DNA from: JAVKNF01 sp031537795
Lineage (GTDB): Bacteria; Pseudomonadota; Alphaproteobacteria; Rickettsiales; Deianiraeaceae
Assembly: GCA_031537795.1 (NCBI GenBank)
Contig: JAVKNF010000001.1
Location: 1-59,708 of the forward strand
Reading direction: 5' to 3'
DNA: 59,708 bases
This document shows, piece by piece, positions 42,854 through 51,332 of this stretch. The translations under genes and the position numbers were made by a program. Within the stretch, counting starts at the first letter, position 1; each line of letters opens with the position of its first letter. The notes below the pieces were generated by a model. It searched no databases. It saw nothing but the letters and a program-made list of their open reading frames with translations, and was not told the origin of the DNA.

Positions 42854-44437
42854 ATGCTACAAATAGCGGAATTACAAGGTTTAGATTTAATTAATCTTGA
42901 ATATGAAACTCTTTTTCCGTATTTTAAAGATAAATCTTCTTTCAAAATATTAGAGGCGGACTTTGTGTCGACGGAAGAAGGAACTGGTATCGTGCATATG
43001 GCTCCAGATTTTGGAGAAGAAGACTATAATTTATGTAAAAAACATCAAATAAAAATTTTAGATCCTTTAAATGAGAAGGCTTTATTTAAAATAGAAAAAG
43101 AAATTAAATATCAACTAGAAGATAAAGAGTTAAATTTAAAATTAAAAAATAGACACGTCTTCGAAACAAATGATGATATTATAAAATATTTAAAAGCTAA
43201 AAATAATTGGGTTTTTACCGAAAATTATACACATAATTATCCTCATTGCTGGAGAACAGACACTCCTTTAATTTACAGAGCAATATCAAGTTGGTATCTA
43301 GCTGTCGAACCTATAAAAGCAAGAATGATTGAATTGAATCAACAAATAAATTGGATTCCAAGCCACATTAGAGATGGACAATTCGGTAAATGGCTCGAAG
43401 GAGCAAGAGATTGGTCTATAAGTAGAAATAGATATTGGGGTTGCCCTATTCCTATTTGGAAAAGTGAGAACCCGAACAACAAAGAACTTTATGTTATGGG
43501 GTCCATCAAAGAAATAGAAGATTTTTTTAATGTAAAAATTGAAGACCTTCATAAAGAATATTTAGATAAACTAGAAAAATCCGATCCATATAACTCTAAT
43601 TATAAAATAAAAAGGATTCCTGATGTGCTAGATTGCTGGTTTGAAAGTGGGGCTATGCCTTTTGCGAGCGTCCACTATCCATTTGAGAATAAAGATTGGT
43701 TTGAAGATAATTTTCCGGCAGATTTTATAGTAGAATATTTAGCTCAAACTAGAGGTTGGTTTTATACTTTAGTTGTATTAGGTGTCTCATTATTTGACAA
43801 AATACCCTTTAAAAATTGTATATGTCACGGAGTTATTGTCGACGAAAAAAGAGAAAAGTTATCAAAAAGATTAAGAAATTACCCAGACCCATTTTTAGTA
43901 TTTGAGAAATTTGGGGCAGATGCTATGAGATGGGCTATGTTTAAAACACCTGTAACTTCAGGTGAAGAGTTGAGAATAGATAAAGAGGGCAAGATATTTC
44001 TAGAAGCATATCAACAAATTATAAAACCACTAGAAAGTGCTTTAAACTTTTTTGAAACTTATAAAAGAATAGACAATATAACAATCCATGAAAGAGCTGT
44101 TCAAGATTTACTAGATAATGATTTTTATTTAACCTCAAAAGAAAATCACTTTGATATATTTCTCATTAATTATTTTAAAAAATTTACCGCAGAATTTATA
44201 ACACATATGGATAAATACGATGTAATGAAAATCTGCGAGATTACTGAATCTTTTATTGAAATATTAAATAATTGGCATATCAGAAGAACAAAGGAGAGAT
44301 TTTGGAGCTCTGATATGAATTCGGATAAATTTGAAGCCTATCAAACAATAAGAGATATTCTATACTTCCTTTCAATTCTATTGGCTCCTATCTTACCTTT
44401 TCAATCTGAAAATATATATAAAAAGATCAGTTTATAG
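42854..44437 (+). pseudogene. ileS: Isoleucyl-tRNA synthetase fragment, both ends missing
   Basis: An open frame of 527 codons, clearly IleRS of the eukaryote-like type: part of the CP1 editing domain (ADFVSTEEGTGIVHMAPDFGEEDY, residues about 35-58), RAISSWYLAVEP, LEGARDWSISRNRYWGCPIPIW (181-202), VEYLAQTRGWFYTL (293-306), the KMSKR equivalent as KLSKR (335-339) and the start of the anticodon domain (NNWHIRRTKERFW). The whole N-terminal catalytic part with the HIGH motif, about 300 residues in full-length enzymes, is absent, as is the C-terminal part. Without HIGH it cannot aminoacylate. The frame is intact, so the loss is recent or the fragment retains some role. A tandem duplication of its last 24 codons follows. 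Confidence 0.85.
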
Positions 44438-44526
44438 TTCGTGAATTTCCTTTCAATTCTATTGGCTCCTATCTTACCTTTTCAATCTGAAAATATATAT
44501 AAAAAGATCAGTTTATAGTTCGTGAA
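44366..44526 (+). repeat. Perfect tandem duplication, period 81 bp
   Basis: 44366-44445 is repeated without change at 44447-44526 (80 identical bases each, offset 81). The unit spans the last 24 codons of the ileS fragment, its TAG stop and about 8 bp beyond. Because the stop lies inside the unit, the second copy is outside the reading frame. Perfect identity means the duplication is young. Confidence 0.97.
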
Positions 44527-44578
44527 CTTAAATTCTCGCTGATTACTGACCTCCATTTTTTCTTATTATTATTCATAT

Positions 44579-44962
44579 ATGTCGAGCGATCTTAAAAATC
44601 TAAAAAACACAAAAGAAGTAATAGATAATAAAATTGAAATTTTAAATAAACTACACAAACAGACATACCCCATACCAGAAGCAGAATTCGATAATTCTTA
44701 TTATGGAGAATATTCTTTAGAAGAAACGGAACTTAAGACAGAAGAGGAAAGCCTTAAAAGCTATACTGCTTTATGGAGAGCTGTAATATTGCAAATGATT
44801 ATAGATTGCAAATCTGAATCTAAAAGAGAAGAAAATAAAAGGGCAAAAGAACAAAATTTAAGAAACTTACAAAATGAAAAATACAATAATTTCTTTAATA
44901 CAATGTGTAAAGAAGCAAGAATGAATCCACAAATGATAAAGCAAGAAATTAACTGTATGTAA
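44579..44962 (+). CDS. Conserved-looking small helical protein, unknown
   Basis: A 127-aa soluble, charged and largely helical protein. The central part (SLKSYTALWRAVILQMIIDCKSESKREENKRAKEQ) and the C-terminal FNTMCKEARMNPQMIKQEI look like the two halves of a compact helical domain; the W/Q-rich helix followed by a Cys-Ala-x-x-Pro segment recalls small alphaproteobacterial and phage proteins of unknown function, but I cannot name a family. It stands alone after the ileS debris, with a tail-to-tail gap of 10 nt to the gene ending at 44973. Confidence 0.55.
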   Translation: MSSDLKNLKNTKEVIDNKIEILNKLHKQTYPIPEAEFDNSYYGEYSLEETELKTEEESLKSYTALWRAVILQMIIDCKSESKREENKRAKEQNLRNLQNEKYNNFFNTMCKEARMNPQMIKQEINCM

Positions 44963-44972
44963 TAATATAATA

Positions 44973-45518
44973 TTAAAAATCTTTAGAGTAATCTATAAAT
45001 TTTTTTACAATAAAGCAATCTAATTTCTGATATTTACTTTTTTTAAATATAGCAATTTTATATTTTGATTTATTAAATATAAATATAGAATTTGTTTTAG
45101 AAAAATTATCTTCTTGATTATTATAAATTTCATAATTTAAACAACTTTCTAGATCAGATAACAATAAATTCTTTTCTCTTTTCTCTAAAATCTCTGAACT
45201 TGAAATATCTATAATAATATCAAAGTCTTGATTCTCTGAAATATTATTTTCTGTCAAATTTTCATAATTAAAATATATATTTTCCATAGCAAGAGATCTT
45301 CTAAATTTATCAATCGAGTTATCTATATTTTTATTTGAGATAAAAATTATTTTTGGTCTATTTAATTTATTTTTTATTTTTAAAAAGATACCTTCTGCGA
45401 ATAATTTGACAGAAAATGAAATTAAAAGAGATATAAAAAAAAAGAATATAACCCTATTACTGAAATATATCAAAGAGCCGGTTATTTTATTGTTAAATTT
45501 TTCTAATCTTTTAAGCAT
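44973..45518 (-). CDS. Membrane-anchored hypothetical protein
   Basis: A 181-aa protein with one N-terminal TM (about residues 22-42) and a predicted alpha/beta periplasmic part (KIIFISNKNIDNSIDKFR, then FDIIIDISSSEI). Its ATG shares a base with the amidase stop at 45518, so the two are coupled and presumably cotranscribed. This may point to a wall- or division-related role. It has the topology of an FtsQ/penicillin-binding-protein extension but no recognisable motif. Confidence 0.5.
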   Translation of the reverse strand: MLKRLEKFNNKITGSLIYFSNRVIFFFFISLLISFSVKLFAEGIFLKIKNKLNRPKIIFISNKNIDNSIDKFRRSLAMENIYFNYENLTENNISENQDFDIIIDISSSEILEKREKNLLLSDLESCLNYEIYNNQEDNFSKTNSIFIFNKSKYKIAIFKKSKYQKLDCFIVKKFIDYSKDF

Positions 45519-46630
45519 TATTTTTTTAGATAATCTAAAACACCCTTTACTATACTGTCAAGGATTTTTTCTTGATAACCTTTAGACAAAATATCAAGTT
45601 CATTTTCTTTATTACTTAGATAGCCAATTTCGATCAGAATAGAAGGAGTATCGACTCTTCTTAAAACTGCAAAAGAGGCTTGTTTTATTCTACAAAGCCC
45701 AGCACAAAGAGAATTATTTTTAAAATAAAATAAAATATTTTTTGCAAGATTCCTAGAATAATCTCTTGATATAGCATGATAGAAATCTATAATAATATTT
45801 GAGAATATTTCGCCATAGCCATTTTTTAGAAAGTCAGGAACATAACTACTATATTTAAAGAGTTTTCTATCTATATGATCTCTATTTATATTCTCGGTGG
45901 TATAAATATTTGCACCTTTTACTTCTGGAGATGATATATGATCAGCATGTATAGAAATAAATATATCTGCATTTGCATTTGCTGCCAAGTTCACTCTTTT
46001 TTTTAAGGAAAGATAAACATCTTTATCTCTTGTTAATATAGCTTTTAGTCCTTTTTCTTCAAATTTCTTCTTTAATTTTCTTGCATAATTAAGAGTAACA
46101 TCTTTCTCTTTAATTCTTGTATTGACTCCCAAAGTACCAGGATCTCCTCCACCGTGCCCAGCATCTATTGCAATCACAGGAGAAATATTCAACTTTTCAT
46201 CTTTTATTGAGGTCTCTTTAATTTTTGAAACTTTAAGCTTTTCTTGTTTATTTTTTAACAATAAATAACAAGTAAAATTATCATTAATCTGGAGATCTAA
46301 ATCTCCTGCATATTCGATAGCGAATCTGTAGGTTTTTTTATCTTTCTTATATCTTATTTTGTATGCTTTTTCTTTTTTCATATCAAAAAATAAATTAATT
46401 TTATCTAAAGACTCAAAATATATTGTATGCTGGCTTTCCCATATCTTTTTTAAATCTAAAGTTATCTCGTTATTGAGTATTTTATGTTCTTTTTTATTTT
46501 TTATTTTGATATTACAATCACTTTTTACAATTATTTTTTTATCAGAAGATAATATAATTAAGTTACAGGATATACTATTTGCTGTTATATTTATTAAGAA
46601 AAAAATAAAAAATAAAATAAATCCTTGCAT
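45518..46630 (-). CDS. amiC: N-acetylmuramoyl-L-alanine amidase (AmiC type)
   Basis: A 370-aa exported zinc amidase that cleaves the septal peptide cross-links from glycan strands. A signal peptide (about residues 1-18) is followed by a diverged AMIN-like N-terminal domain (about 25-125) and an Amidase_3 domain with VIAIDAGHGGGDPGTLG (first Zn His), the catalytic-region Glu in RIKEKDVTLNYA, SIHADHI (second Zn His) and TPSILIEIGYLSNKENE with the catalytic Glu. It implies true peptidoglycan and division-linked remodelling. It is divergent from dnaJ across 45 bp. Confidence 0.92.
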   Translation of the reverse strand: MQGFILFFIFFLINITANSISCNLIILSSDKKIIVKSDCNIKIKNKKEHKILNNEITLDLKKIWESQHTIYFESLDKINLFFDMKKEKAYKIRYKKDKKTYRFAIEYAGDLDLQINDNFTCYLLLKNKQEKLKVSKIKETSIKDEKLNISPVIAIDAGHGGGDPGTLGVNTRIKEKDVTLNYARKLKKKFEEKGLKAILTRDKDVYLSLKKRVNLAANANADIFISIHADHISSPEVKGANIYTTENINRDHIDRKLFKYSSYVPDFLKNGYGEIFSNIIIDFYHAISRDYSRNLAKNILFYFKNNSLCAGLCRIKQASFAVLRRVDTPSILIEIGYLSNKENELDILSKGYQEKILDSIVKGVLDYLKK

Positions 46631-46639
46631 TTTTTAAAC

Positions 46640-46676
46640 TATTGAATACTTTTTTTAGAATACTATATATTCAATA
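46640..46676. promoter_or_regulatory. dnaJ promoter embedded in a 9-bp inverted repeat
   Basis: TTGAAT (46642-46647), a 16-nt spacer and TATATA (46664-46669) form a plausible promoter; the -10 ends 6 nt before the dnaJ ATG (46676), so the mRNA would be leaderless. Exact 9-bp arms (46640-46648 and 46668-46676) flank it, covering the -35 box and the start. It is not a CIRCE element (no GCACTC/GAGTGC) and does not look like a sigma-32 promoter. Confidence 0.45.
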
Positions 46677-47815
46677 TGAGTAAAAAAGATTATTATCAAA
46701 TACTTAATGTTTCTAGAAGTGCAACTAAAGAAGAAATAAAGAAAGCATACAAAAAATTAGCTATAGAAAATCACCCAGATAGACATAAAGATGAAAAAGA
46801 TAAATATGAAAAAATATTTAAAGATATAGCAGAAGCTTATTCGATTTTAAGCGATGATATTAAAAAAGCTAATTATGATAGATATGGTTCTGCAGATACT
46901 AACTCTGGTTTCTCTGGGCATTCCGGCTCTTCTGGGTTTTCAGACTTTGGATTTGATGTTGGCGATATATTTGAAAGTTTTTTTGGAGATAGATCTCAAA
47001 AATCCTCGTCAAGAAGAAAACAAGAAGATGTATCTGAAAGAGGTTCCGACTTAAGATATAATTTATCATTAAAATTAGAAGAAACACTAAATTCTATCAG
47101 AAAAAATATATCTTTCTCTTGCTTGTCAAGTTGTCAAAAATGTAAAGGTTTTGGAACTAAAACAGGAAAACGAGAATCTTCAACTTGTGAAAAATGTAAA
47201 GGAAGTGGTGTTGTGAATTTACAACAGGGTTTCTTTTTCGTTCAACAAACCTGTAATAATTGCTACGGCAAAGGTTTTTCTATCAAAGACCCTTGTTTAG
47301 ACTGTAGAGGAGAAGGAAGAATAAAAACAAGAAGAGATTTTGAGGTGACGATACCTGCTGGAGTAGAAGATGGAATGATGTTAAAACAAGAAAATTTGGG
47401 AGAATCTGGCTTAAGAGGAGGAAGAAACGGAGATTTATTTTTAAAAATAGAAATACAGCAACATAAAATATTTAAAAAAGAAGATAGAAATTTAATTTTA
47501 GATATCCCTATTACATTTACTCAAGCTGTTTTAGGTGATTCTTCTGAAATAAAAGGCTTAGCAGGTGAAAAAATAGAATTCAAAATCCCAAAAAATTCTA
47601 CTCAAGATTCAAAAATTAAAATTACAAATTCAGGCTTACCGTATTATAATTCAACAAGAAAAGGGGATTTGATTCTTAATGTAAAAATAGAAATTCCTCA
47701 AAAAATAACAAAAGAGCAAGAAGAGTTGCTTATTAAATTACATGAATCTTTTACAAAGGACAATCACCCGAATAAGACATCTTTCTTTGATTCTATAAAA
47801 AGTTTTTTTAATTAA
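46676..47815 (+). CDS. dnaJ: Chaperone DnaJ (Hsp40)
   Basis: A 379-aa cochaperone that stimulates DnaK ATPase. The J domain at residues 1-70 has the HPD triad (IENHPDRHK); then a G/F/S-rich linker; four zinc-binding CxxCxGxG repeats (CQKCKGFG, CEKCKGSG, CNNCYGKG, CLDCRGEG); then the peptide-binding C-terminal domains (DVPAGVEDGM-type motif as TIPAGVEDGMMLKQ). dnaK, its usual neighbour, is not present. It converges with era. Confidence 0.96.
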   Translation: MSKKDYYQILNVSRSATKEEIKKAYKKLAIENHPDRHKDEKDKYEKIFKDIAEAYSILSDDIKKANYDRYGSADTNSGFSGHSGSSGFSDFGFDVGDIFESFFGDRSQKSSSRRKQEDVSERGSDLRYNLSLKLEETLNSIRKNISFSCLSSCQKCKGFGTKTGKRESSTCEKCKGSGVVNLQQGFFFVQQTCNNCYGKGFSIKDPCLDCRGEGRIKTRRDFEVTIPAGVEDGMMLKQENLGESGLRGGRNGDLFLKIEIQQHKIFKKEDRNLILDIPITFTQAVLGDSSEIKGLAGEKIEFKIPKNSTQDSKIKITNSGLPYYNSTRKGDLILNVKIEIPQKITKEQEELLIKLHESFTKDNHPNKTSFFDSIKSFFN

Positions 47816-47831
47816 TAATTATTTCATTAAA

Positions 47832-48716
47832 TTAAAAAAATTCTTTCCATCTTGGATTTAATTTTACAAATGCGAATATCTTTGGGTTATCTACAAAATG
47901 TGAAATTTTTTTAATAGTTTCATAAATAGCTCTTTTTAAATTAGAGCCATTTTTCCCGATAATAATTTTTTTATGATTTTCTTTTTGAATTTCTATTAAT
48001 AAATGTATCTTTGTTTCATTTTCACATTTTTCAAAAGATTCAGTTGTAACATTTATAGAATATGGAATTTCTTTGTCTAGATTTTCAAAAAGAAATTCTC
48101 TGAATTTCTCCGCGACAATTTCAGAAATTGGGGAATTAGTTAATTCCTCTTCAAAAAACCAATCAGATTCTTTTGCTTTATGCGCAAGTATATGAATCAA
48201 ATAATCAAGAGATTCTCCAGTTTTAGCAGAGCCGAAAACAATACTCTCAATATAATCTATCTTCGAAATTTGGTCAACAAGTTCAATTGTTCTTACGATA
48301 TTTTTTTTAATATCATGTTTATTTATAAAGCAAATTGGCTTTATATTGAGGCTTTTTAATTCTTCTATAATTTTTATATAATCCGCATTCAAACCTATTT
48401 CAGGGTCAAATACCAAAATTGTTGTCTCATATGATTTTAAATTCACCCAAGCATCTTTTGTTATCTTTTTTTCAAGAACTGTTTTTGAGTTTGAGAAGAA
48501 AATACCTGGCGTGTCAACCAAAACAATTTGAATATTATCTTTATTTATAATGCCTTTTATAGACTTTCTAGTAGTTTGCACTTTGGAAGAGACCGGCGCA
48601 AGATCAAACTCTATAAGTTTATTAAATAATGTTGATTTACCTGCATTTGGCAAGCCTGAAATACTAGTTATGATAACTTTTTTATTATTATTTGTTAAAA
48701 TTGAATGATCTTTCAT
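47832..48716 (-). CDS. era: GTPase Era
   Basis: Small-subunit assembly GTPase, 294 aa. G1 GLPNAGKSTL, G2 in the QTTRKSIKGI segment, G3 VDTPGIF, G4 NKHD, and a C-terminal KH RNA-binding domain with KIIIGKNGSNLKRAI (family viGk.G..iK.ig). Its start overlaps the end of mraY by 4 nt. It is the last gene of the virB2-ybeY-atpH-mraY-era series. ybeY and era also act together in 16S rRNA maturation. Confidence 0.94.
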   Translation of the reverse strand: MKDHSILTNNNKKVIITSISGLPNAGKSTLFNKLIEFDLAPVSSKVQTTRKSIKGIINKDNIQIVLVDTPGIFFSNSKTVLEKKITKDAWVNLKSYETTILVFDPEIGLNADYIKIIEELKSLNIKPICFINKHDIKKNIVRTIELVDQISKIDYIESIVFGSAKTGESLDYLIHILAHKAKESDWFFEEELTNSPISEIVAEKFREFLFENLDKEIPYSINVTTESFEKCENETKIHLLIEIQKENHKKIIIGKNGSNLKRAIYETIKKISHFVDNPKIFAFVKLNPRWKEFF

Positions 48717-49858
48717 CTTAATTTTAAACTAGAAATACCAATTAATATAAAGACTAAAGATATAATCCAAAATCTTACAACAACTTGAATTTCACTCCAG
48801 CCTTTTATTTCAAAATGATGATGGATTGGCGCCATTTTAAAAATTCTTTTACCTTTTGTCATTTTAAAATATGATACCTGAATTATTACAGATAAAGCTT
48901 CAATAACAAATAGACCTCCTGTAATTAATAGCAATAGTTCATTTTTAGTCATAACTGCTATCGATCCTAATAAACCACCTAAACCTAAACTGCCGACATC
49001 TCCCATAAATATTTGTGCAGGTTTTATATTGTACCACAAAAAACCTATTGACCCTCCAATTACGGCTCCGCACATAATAAAAACTTCGACTATATCAGGT
49101 TGATAAAAAAGAAATAAGTAATTTGCGTATTTCAGATTACTGCCTAAATAAAGAAATAATGCGAAAGTTATAAAATTAAAAATAGTAGGAACGATAACAA
49201 GACCATCTAGTCCGTCTGTTATATTAATTGCATTACTTGTGCCTACTATTGTAATGATTCTAAAAATAGTATAAATTATACTTAAATTAAGAAATAATTT
49301 CCTAAAAAATGGAAAAGTTAAATATGAAGTATAATATTCATTATTATTAAGGCAATTAAAAGAGATAACCGTAAATAAGGCAAATAAAACTTGTAATGAT
49401 GATTTAATTTTTGGAGATATTCCTAATTCGTTTGTTTTTAATTTATAATTTATAAAAAAAAGAGATTTAAAGTTAACATACCTCTTTTTAATTTTTAATA
49501 TATCATCAAGAAACCCTATAAAAGAAAAGCTTAAAAAAGAAAAAAGGCATATAATAAGATGTTTGTTCTTTAAATTTCCAATCATAAATATAGATAAAAT
49601 AACAGAAAATACAATAATAAGACCACCCATTGTTACGTTGTTCTTCTTCTCGTTATGATTTTTTAATTTCTCCAAATCTCTAATTGGTTGCCCTGCAGGA
49701 TATAATTTTCTGATATATTCTATAAAATAAGGCATTAATATCAAAGACAAAAATAAAGAAAATACAAGAGCAAAACCAAACCTAAAAGTGTAATAATGCA
49801 TCACGTTAGGAATTGGAATAGAAAATAGATTAAGAAAAAAACCAATAAGATTATTCAT
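48713..49858 (-). CDS. mraY: Phospho-N-acetylmuramoyl-pentapeptide transferase
   Basis: Inner-membrane enzyme that makes lipid I from UDP-MurNAc-pentapeptide and undecaprenyl phosphate; 381 aa with about ten TM segments. Conserved motifs: TMGGLIIVFSV (family TMGGl), FSFIGFLDDILKIKKR (family GflDDyxKv..k), NAINITDGLDGLVI (family NavNlTDGLDGLA), GDVGSLGLGGLLG (family GDvGSLaLGg) and APIHHHFEIKGWSE (family HHHFE.kGW.E). All catalytic Asp and His residues are present. The unusual location is outside the mur/fts cluster. It overlaps atpH and era by 4 nt each. Confidence 0.95.
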   Translation of the reverse strand: MNNLIGFFLNLFSIPIPNVMHYYTFRFGFALVFSLFLSLILMPYFIEYIRKLYPAGQPIRDLEKLKNHNEKKNNVTMGGLIIVFSVILSIFMIGNLKNKHLIICLFSFLSFSFIGFLDDILKIKKRYVNFKSLFFINYKLKTNELGISPKIKSSLQVLFALFTVISFNCLNNNEYYTSYLTFPFFRKLFLNLSIIYTIFRIITIVGTSNAINITDGLDGLVIVPTIFNFITFALFLYLGSNLKYANYLFLFYQPDIVEVFIMCGAVIGGSIGFLWYNIKPAQIFMGDVGSLGLGGLLGSIAVMTKNELLLLITGGLFVIEALSVIIQVSYFKMTKGKRIFKMAPIHHHFEIKGWSEIQVVVRFWIISLVFILIGISSLKLR

Positions 49859-50367
49859 TTTAATTTATATAATTGAGACTTCAATACGTTAATTTTATTT
49901 CTACAGGATAAATCTAAAACCCGCTGGCCTTCTCTAATTGTAAAACCTCTCAATAAAGAATCATTTTTTTTATATACAAATATAAAATCTTGAGTCTTTT
50001 TCTTCAAATTATCCTCAATTAATTTTTCTTTTTCTTTGTTTATATCAGGAGCGACTTCAATAAAAAATTCCTTATAGAGATTTTCCAAAGAAAGACACTT
50101 CTTTAAATTTAACAATACTTCATTTACAGCATGCACGTTGCCAATATTATAGATTATAAAATGATAAATTTCTTCAATTTTATTCTTTTTGCAATTTATT
50201 TTACTGCATATTGAATCTACATCTCCGACAATAGATAAAAACTTTATTTTTTTGATAAAAGATGATATTATCATTAGATCTTCTATTATAGATTTTGGGT
50301 CTAATTTATTTTTTTTTATCTCTGAAAATAATATTTTTGCAAGATTCAAACTTATTCTCTTTGTCAT
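49855..50367 (-). CDS. atpH: ATP synthase F1 delta subunit
   Basis: A 170-aa protein matching the delta/OSCP family in layout: an N-terminal six-helix domain and a C-terminal segment KKTQDFIFVYKKNDSLLRGFTIREGQRVLDLSCRNKINVLKSQL (family k..v.l...vDpsLiGGfvvrvGd.viDgSvr.rL..l...L). Identification rests mainly on this C terminus; the N-terminal half is diverged. The delta subunit joins F1 to the stator. Normally atpH precedes atpA; here it is alone between ybeY and mraY, overlapping mraY by 4 nt. Confidence 0.75.
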   Translation of the reverse strand: MTKRISLNLAKILFSEIKKNKLDPKSIIEDLMIISSFIKKIKFLSIVGDVDSICSKINCKKNKIEEIYHFIIYNIGNVHAVNEVLLNLKKCLSLENLYKEFFIEVAPDINKEKEKLIEDNLKKKTQDFIFVYKKNDSLLRGFTIREGQRVLDLSCRNKINVLKSQLYKLK

Positions 50368-50399
50368 TGAAAATTCATTTAGTTTCTATAAAATAAAAA

Positions 50400-50855
50400 T
50401 CAATAAGGATTATCTATTTTTAATTTTTCTAGAACATTAATTTCTATATTTTCCATAATTTCTGCTTCTTTTTCTTGAATATGATCATGCCCCAGAATAT
50501 GCAGCATAGAATGAATAAAAAGATGAATTAAGTGATTTTTAAATAATTTTTTTTGCTCTATAGCCTCTTGTTCGATATCATCAAATGAAAAAAACATCTC
50601 ACCTATTAATAAATCTCTCATTTTTATAGAATTCTCTAAAGAAATAACATTTGTAGATCCATTTTTATTTCTAAATTTTAAATTTATCTTTTTCATTCTT
50701 ATTTCATCTGTAAAGATTATATCCAAGAAAACGTTGCTAGTTTTAATATTGATTTCTTGAAAAATTATTTTTAATATTTTATCTGTTGCTTTCTTTGAAA
50801 GAACTCTCCCTTTCCATCTTTCATCTTCTATATTTATAGTGTAAAATGATTCCAT
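50400..50855 (-). CDS. ybeY: Endoribonuclease/rRNA maturation factor YbeY
   Basis: A 151-aa metalloprotein of the UPF0054 family; the metal-binding H-x3-H-x5-H pattern occurs in FIHSMLHILGHDHIQEKEA near residues 112-130. The upstream LNLKFRNKNGSTNVISLE region is family typical (N..yR..d.pTDVLSFp). It helps process the 16S rRNA 3' end and ribosome quality control. It begins 2 nt after virB2 and precedes atpH by 32 nt. Confidence 0.92.
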   Translation of the reverse strand: MESFYTINIEDERWKGRVLSKKATDKILKIIFQEINIKTSNVFLDIIFTDEIRMKKINLKFRNKNGSTNVISLENSIKMRDLLIGEMFFSFDDIEQEAIEQKKLFKNHLIHLFIHSMLHILGHDHIQEKEAEIMENIEINVLEKLKIDNPY

Positions 50856-50857
50856 TT

Positions 50858-51238
50858 TTATCTTAAATCAGGGCAAGCACAAGATATAATATCATCAGGT
50901 GTAAGTTTTTGATCTGGCGTATATCCTGCTCCATAAATACCTGATACATAATCCGGAAGTATAACTAGAGCAAATGTTTTTGGGGCCCAAAATAAACCTA
51001 TTCCAATCATTAAACTTAAAATATTCTCCCATTTTAAACCACCATTTGCAAAATTCCAAGCTGAAAATACAATAATTAAAGTTACTAACGCTCTCCCTAT
51101 TCTTCCTTGTAAAAATATTATCACTTCGCACATAGTTCTAATAGCTGGATTAGCATTTTCACCGCAACCTGCCATGCTATCATAATTAAAGAGTAAAAAT
51201 ATTAGAGAAAAAATAGTATATTTTATAATTTTTCGCAT
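50858..51238 (-). CDS. virB2: VirB2-like type IV secretion pilin
   Basis: A 126-aa exported protein: a signal peptide (MRKIIKYTIFSLIFLLFNYDSMAG), then a short acidic/Cys segment and two hydrophobic helices separated by GGLKWEN (about residues 36-62 and 68-95), the topology of VirB2/TrbC pilins. The QGRIGRALVTLIIVFSAW and ILSLMIGIGLFWAPKTF segments resemble rickettsial VirB2. The C terminus carries a CACP motif. It is the only T4SS gene nearby and heads a leftward series ending with era, with a 2-nt gap to ybeY. Confidence 0.78.
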   Translation of the reverse strand: MRKIIKYTIFSLIFLLFNYDSMAGCGENANPAIRTMCEVIIFLQGRIGRALVTLIIVFSAWNFANGGLKWENILSLMIGIGLFWAPKTFALVILPDYVSGIYGAGYTPDQKLTPDDIISCACPDLR

Positions 51239-51246
51239 TTTTAAAT

Positions 51247-51276
51247 AAAATAGAAATCATTAATATTAATTTTCAA
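51247..51276 (-). promoter_or_regulatory. Candidate promoter for the virB2-ybeY-atpH-mraY-era series
   Basis: On the minus strand: TTGAAA (51276-51271), 18-nt spacer, TATTTT (51252-51247). The -10 ends 8 nt before the virB2 ATG (51238), again predicting an almost leaderless transcript. Confidence 0.4.
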
Positions 51277-51332
51277 GAAAAAATTGATTATAAGAATTAT
51301 CTAATTAAATTATACAAATATTAAAATCTAAA

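Noticed and set aside
46640..46676. CIRCE (HrcA) element before dnaJ
   Set aside because: The repeat lacks the conserved GCACTC and GAGTGC arms and the 9-nt spacer.
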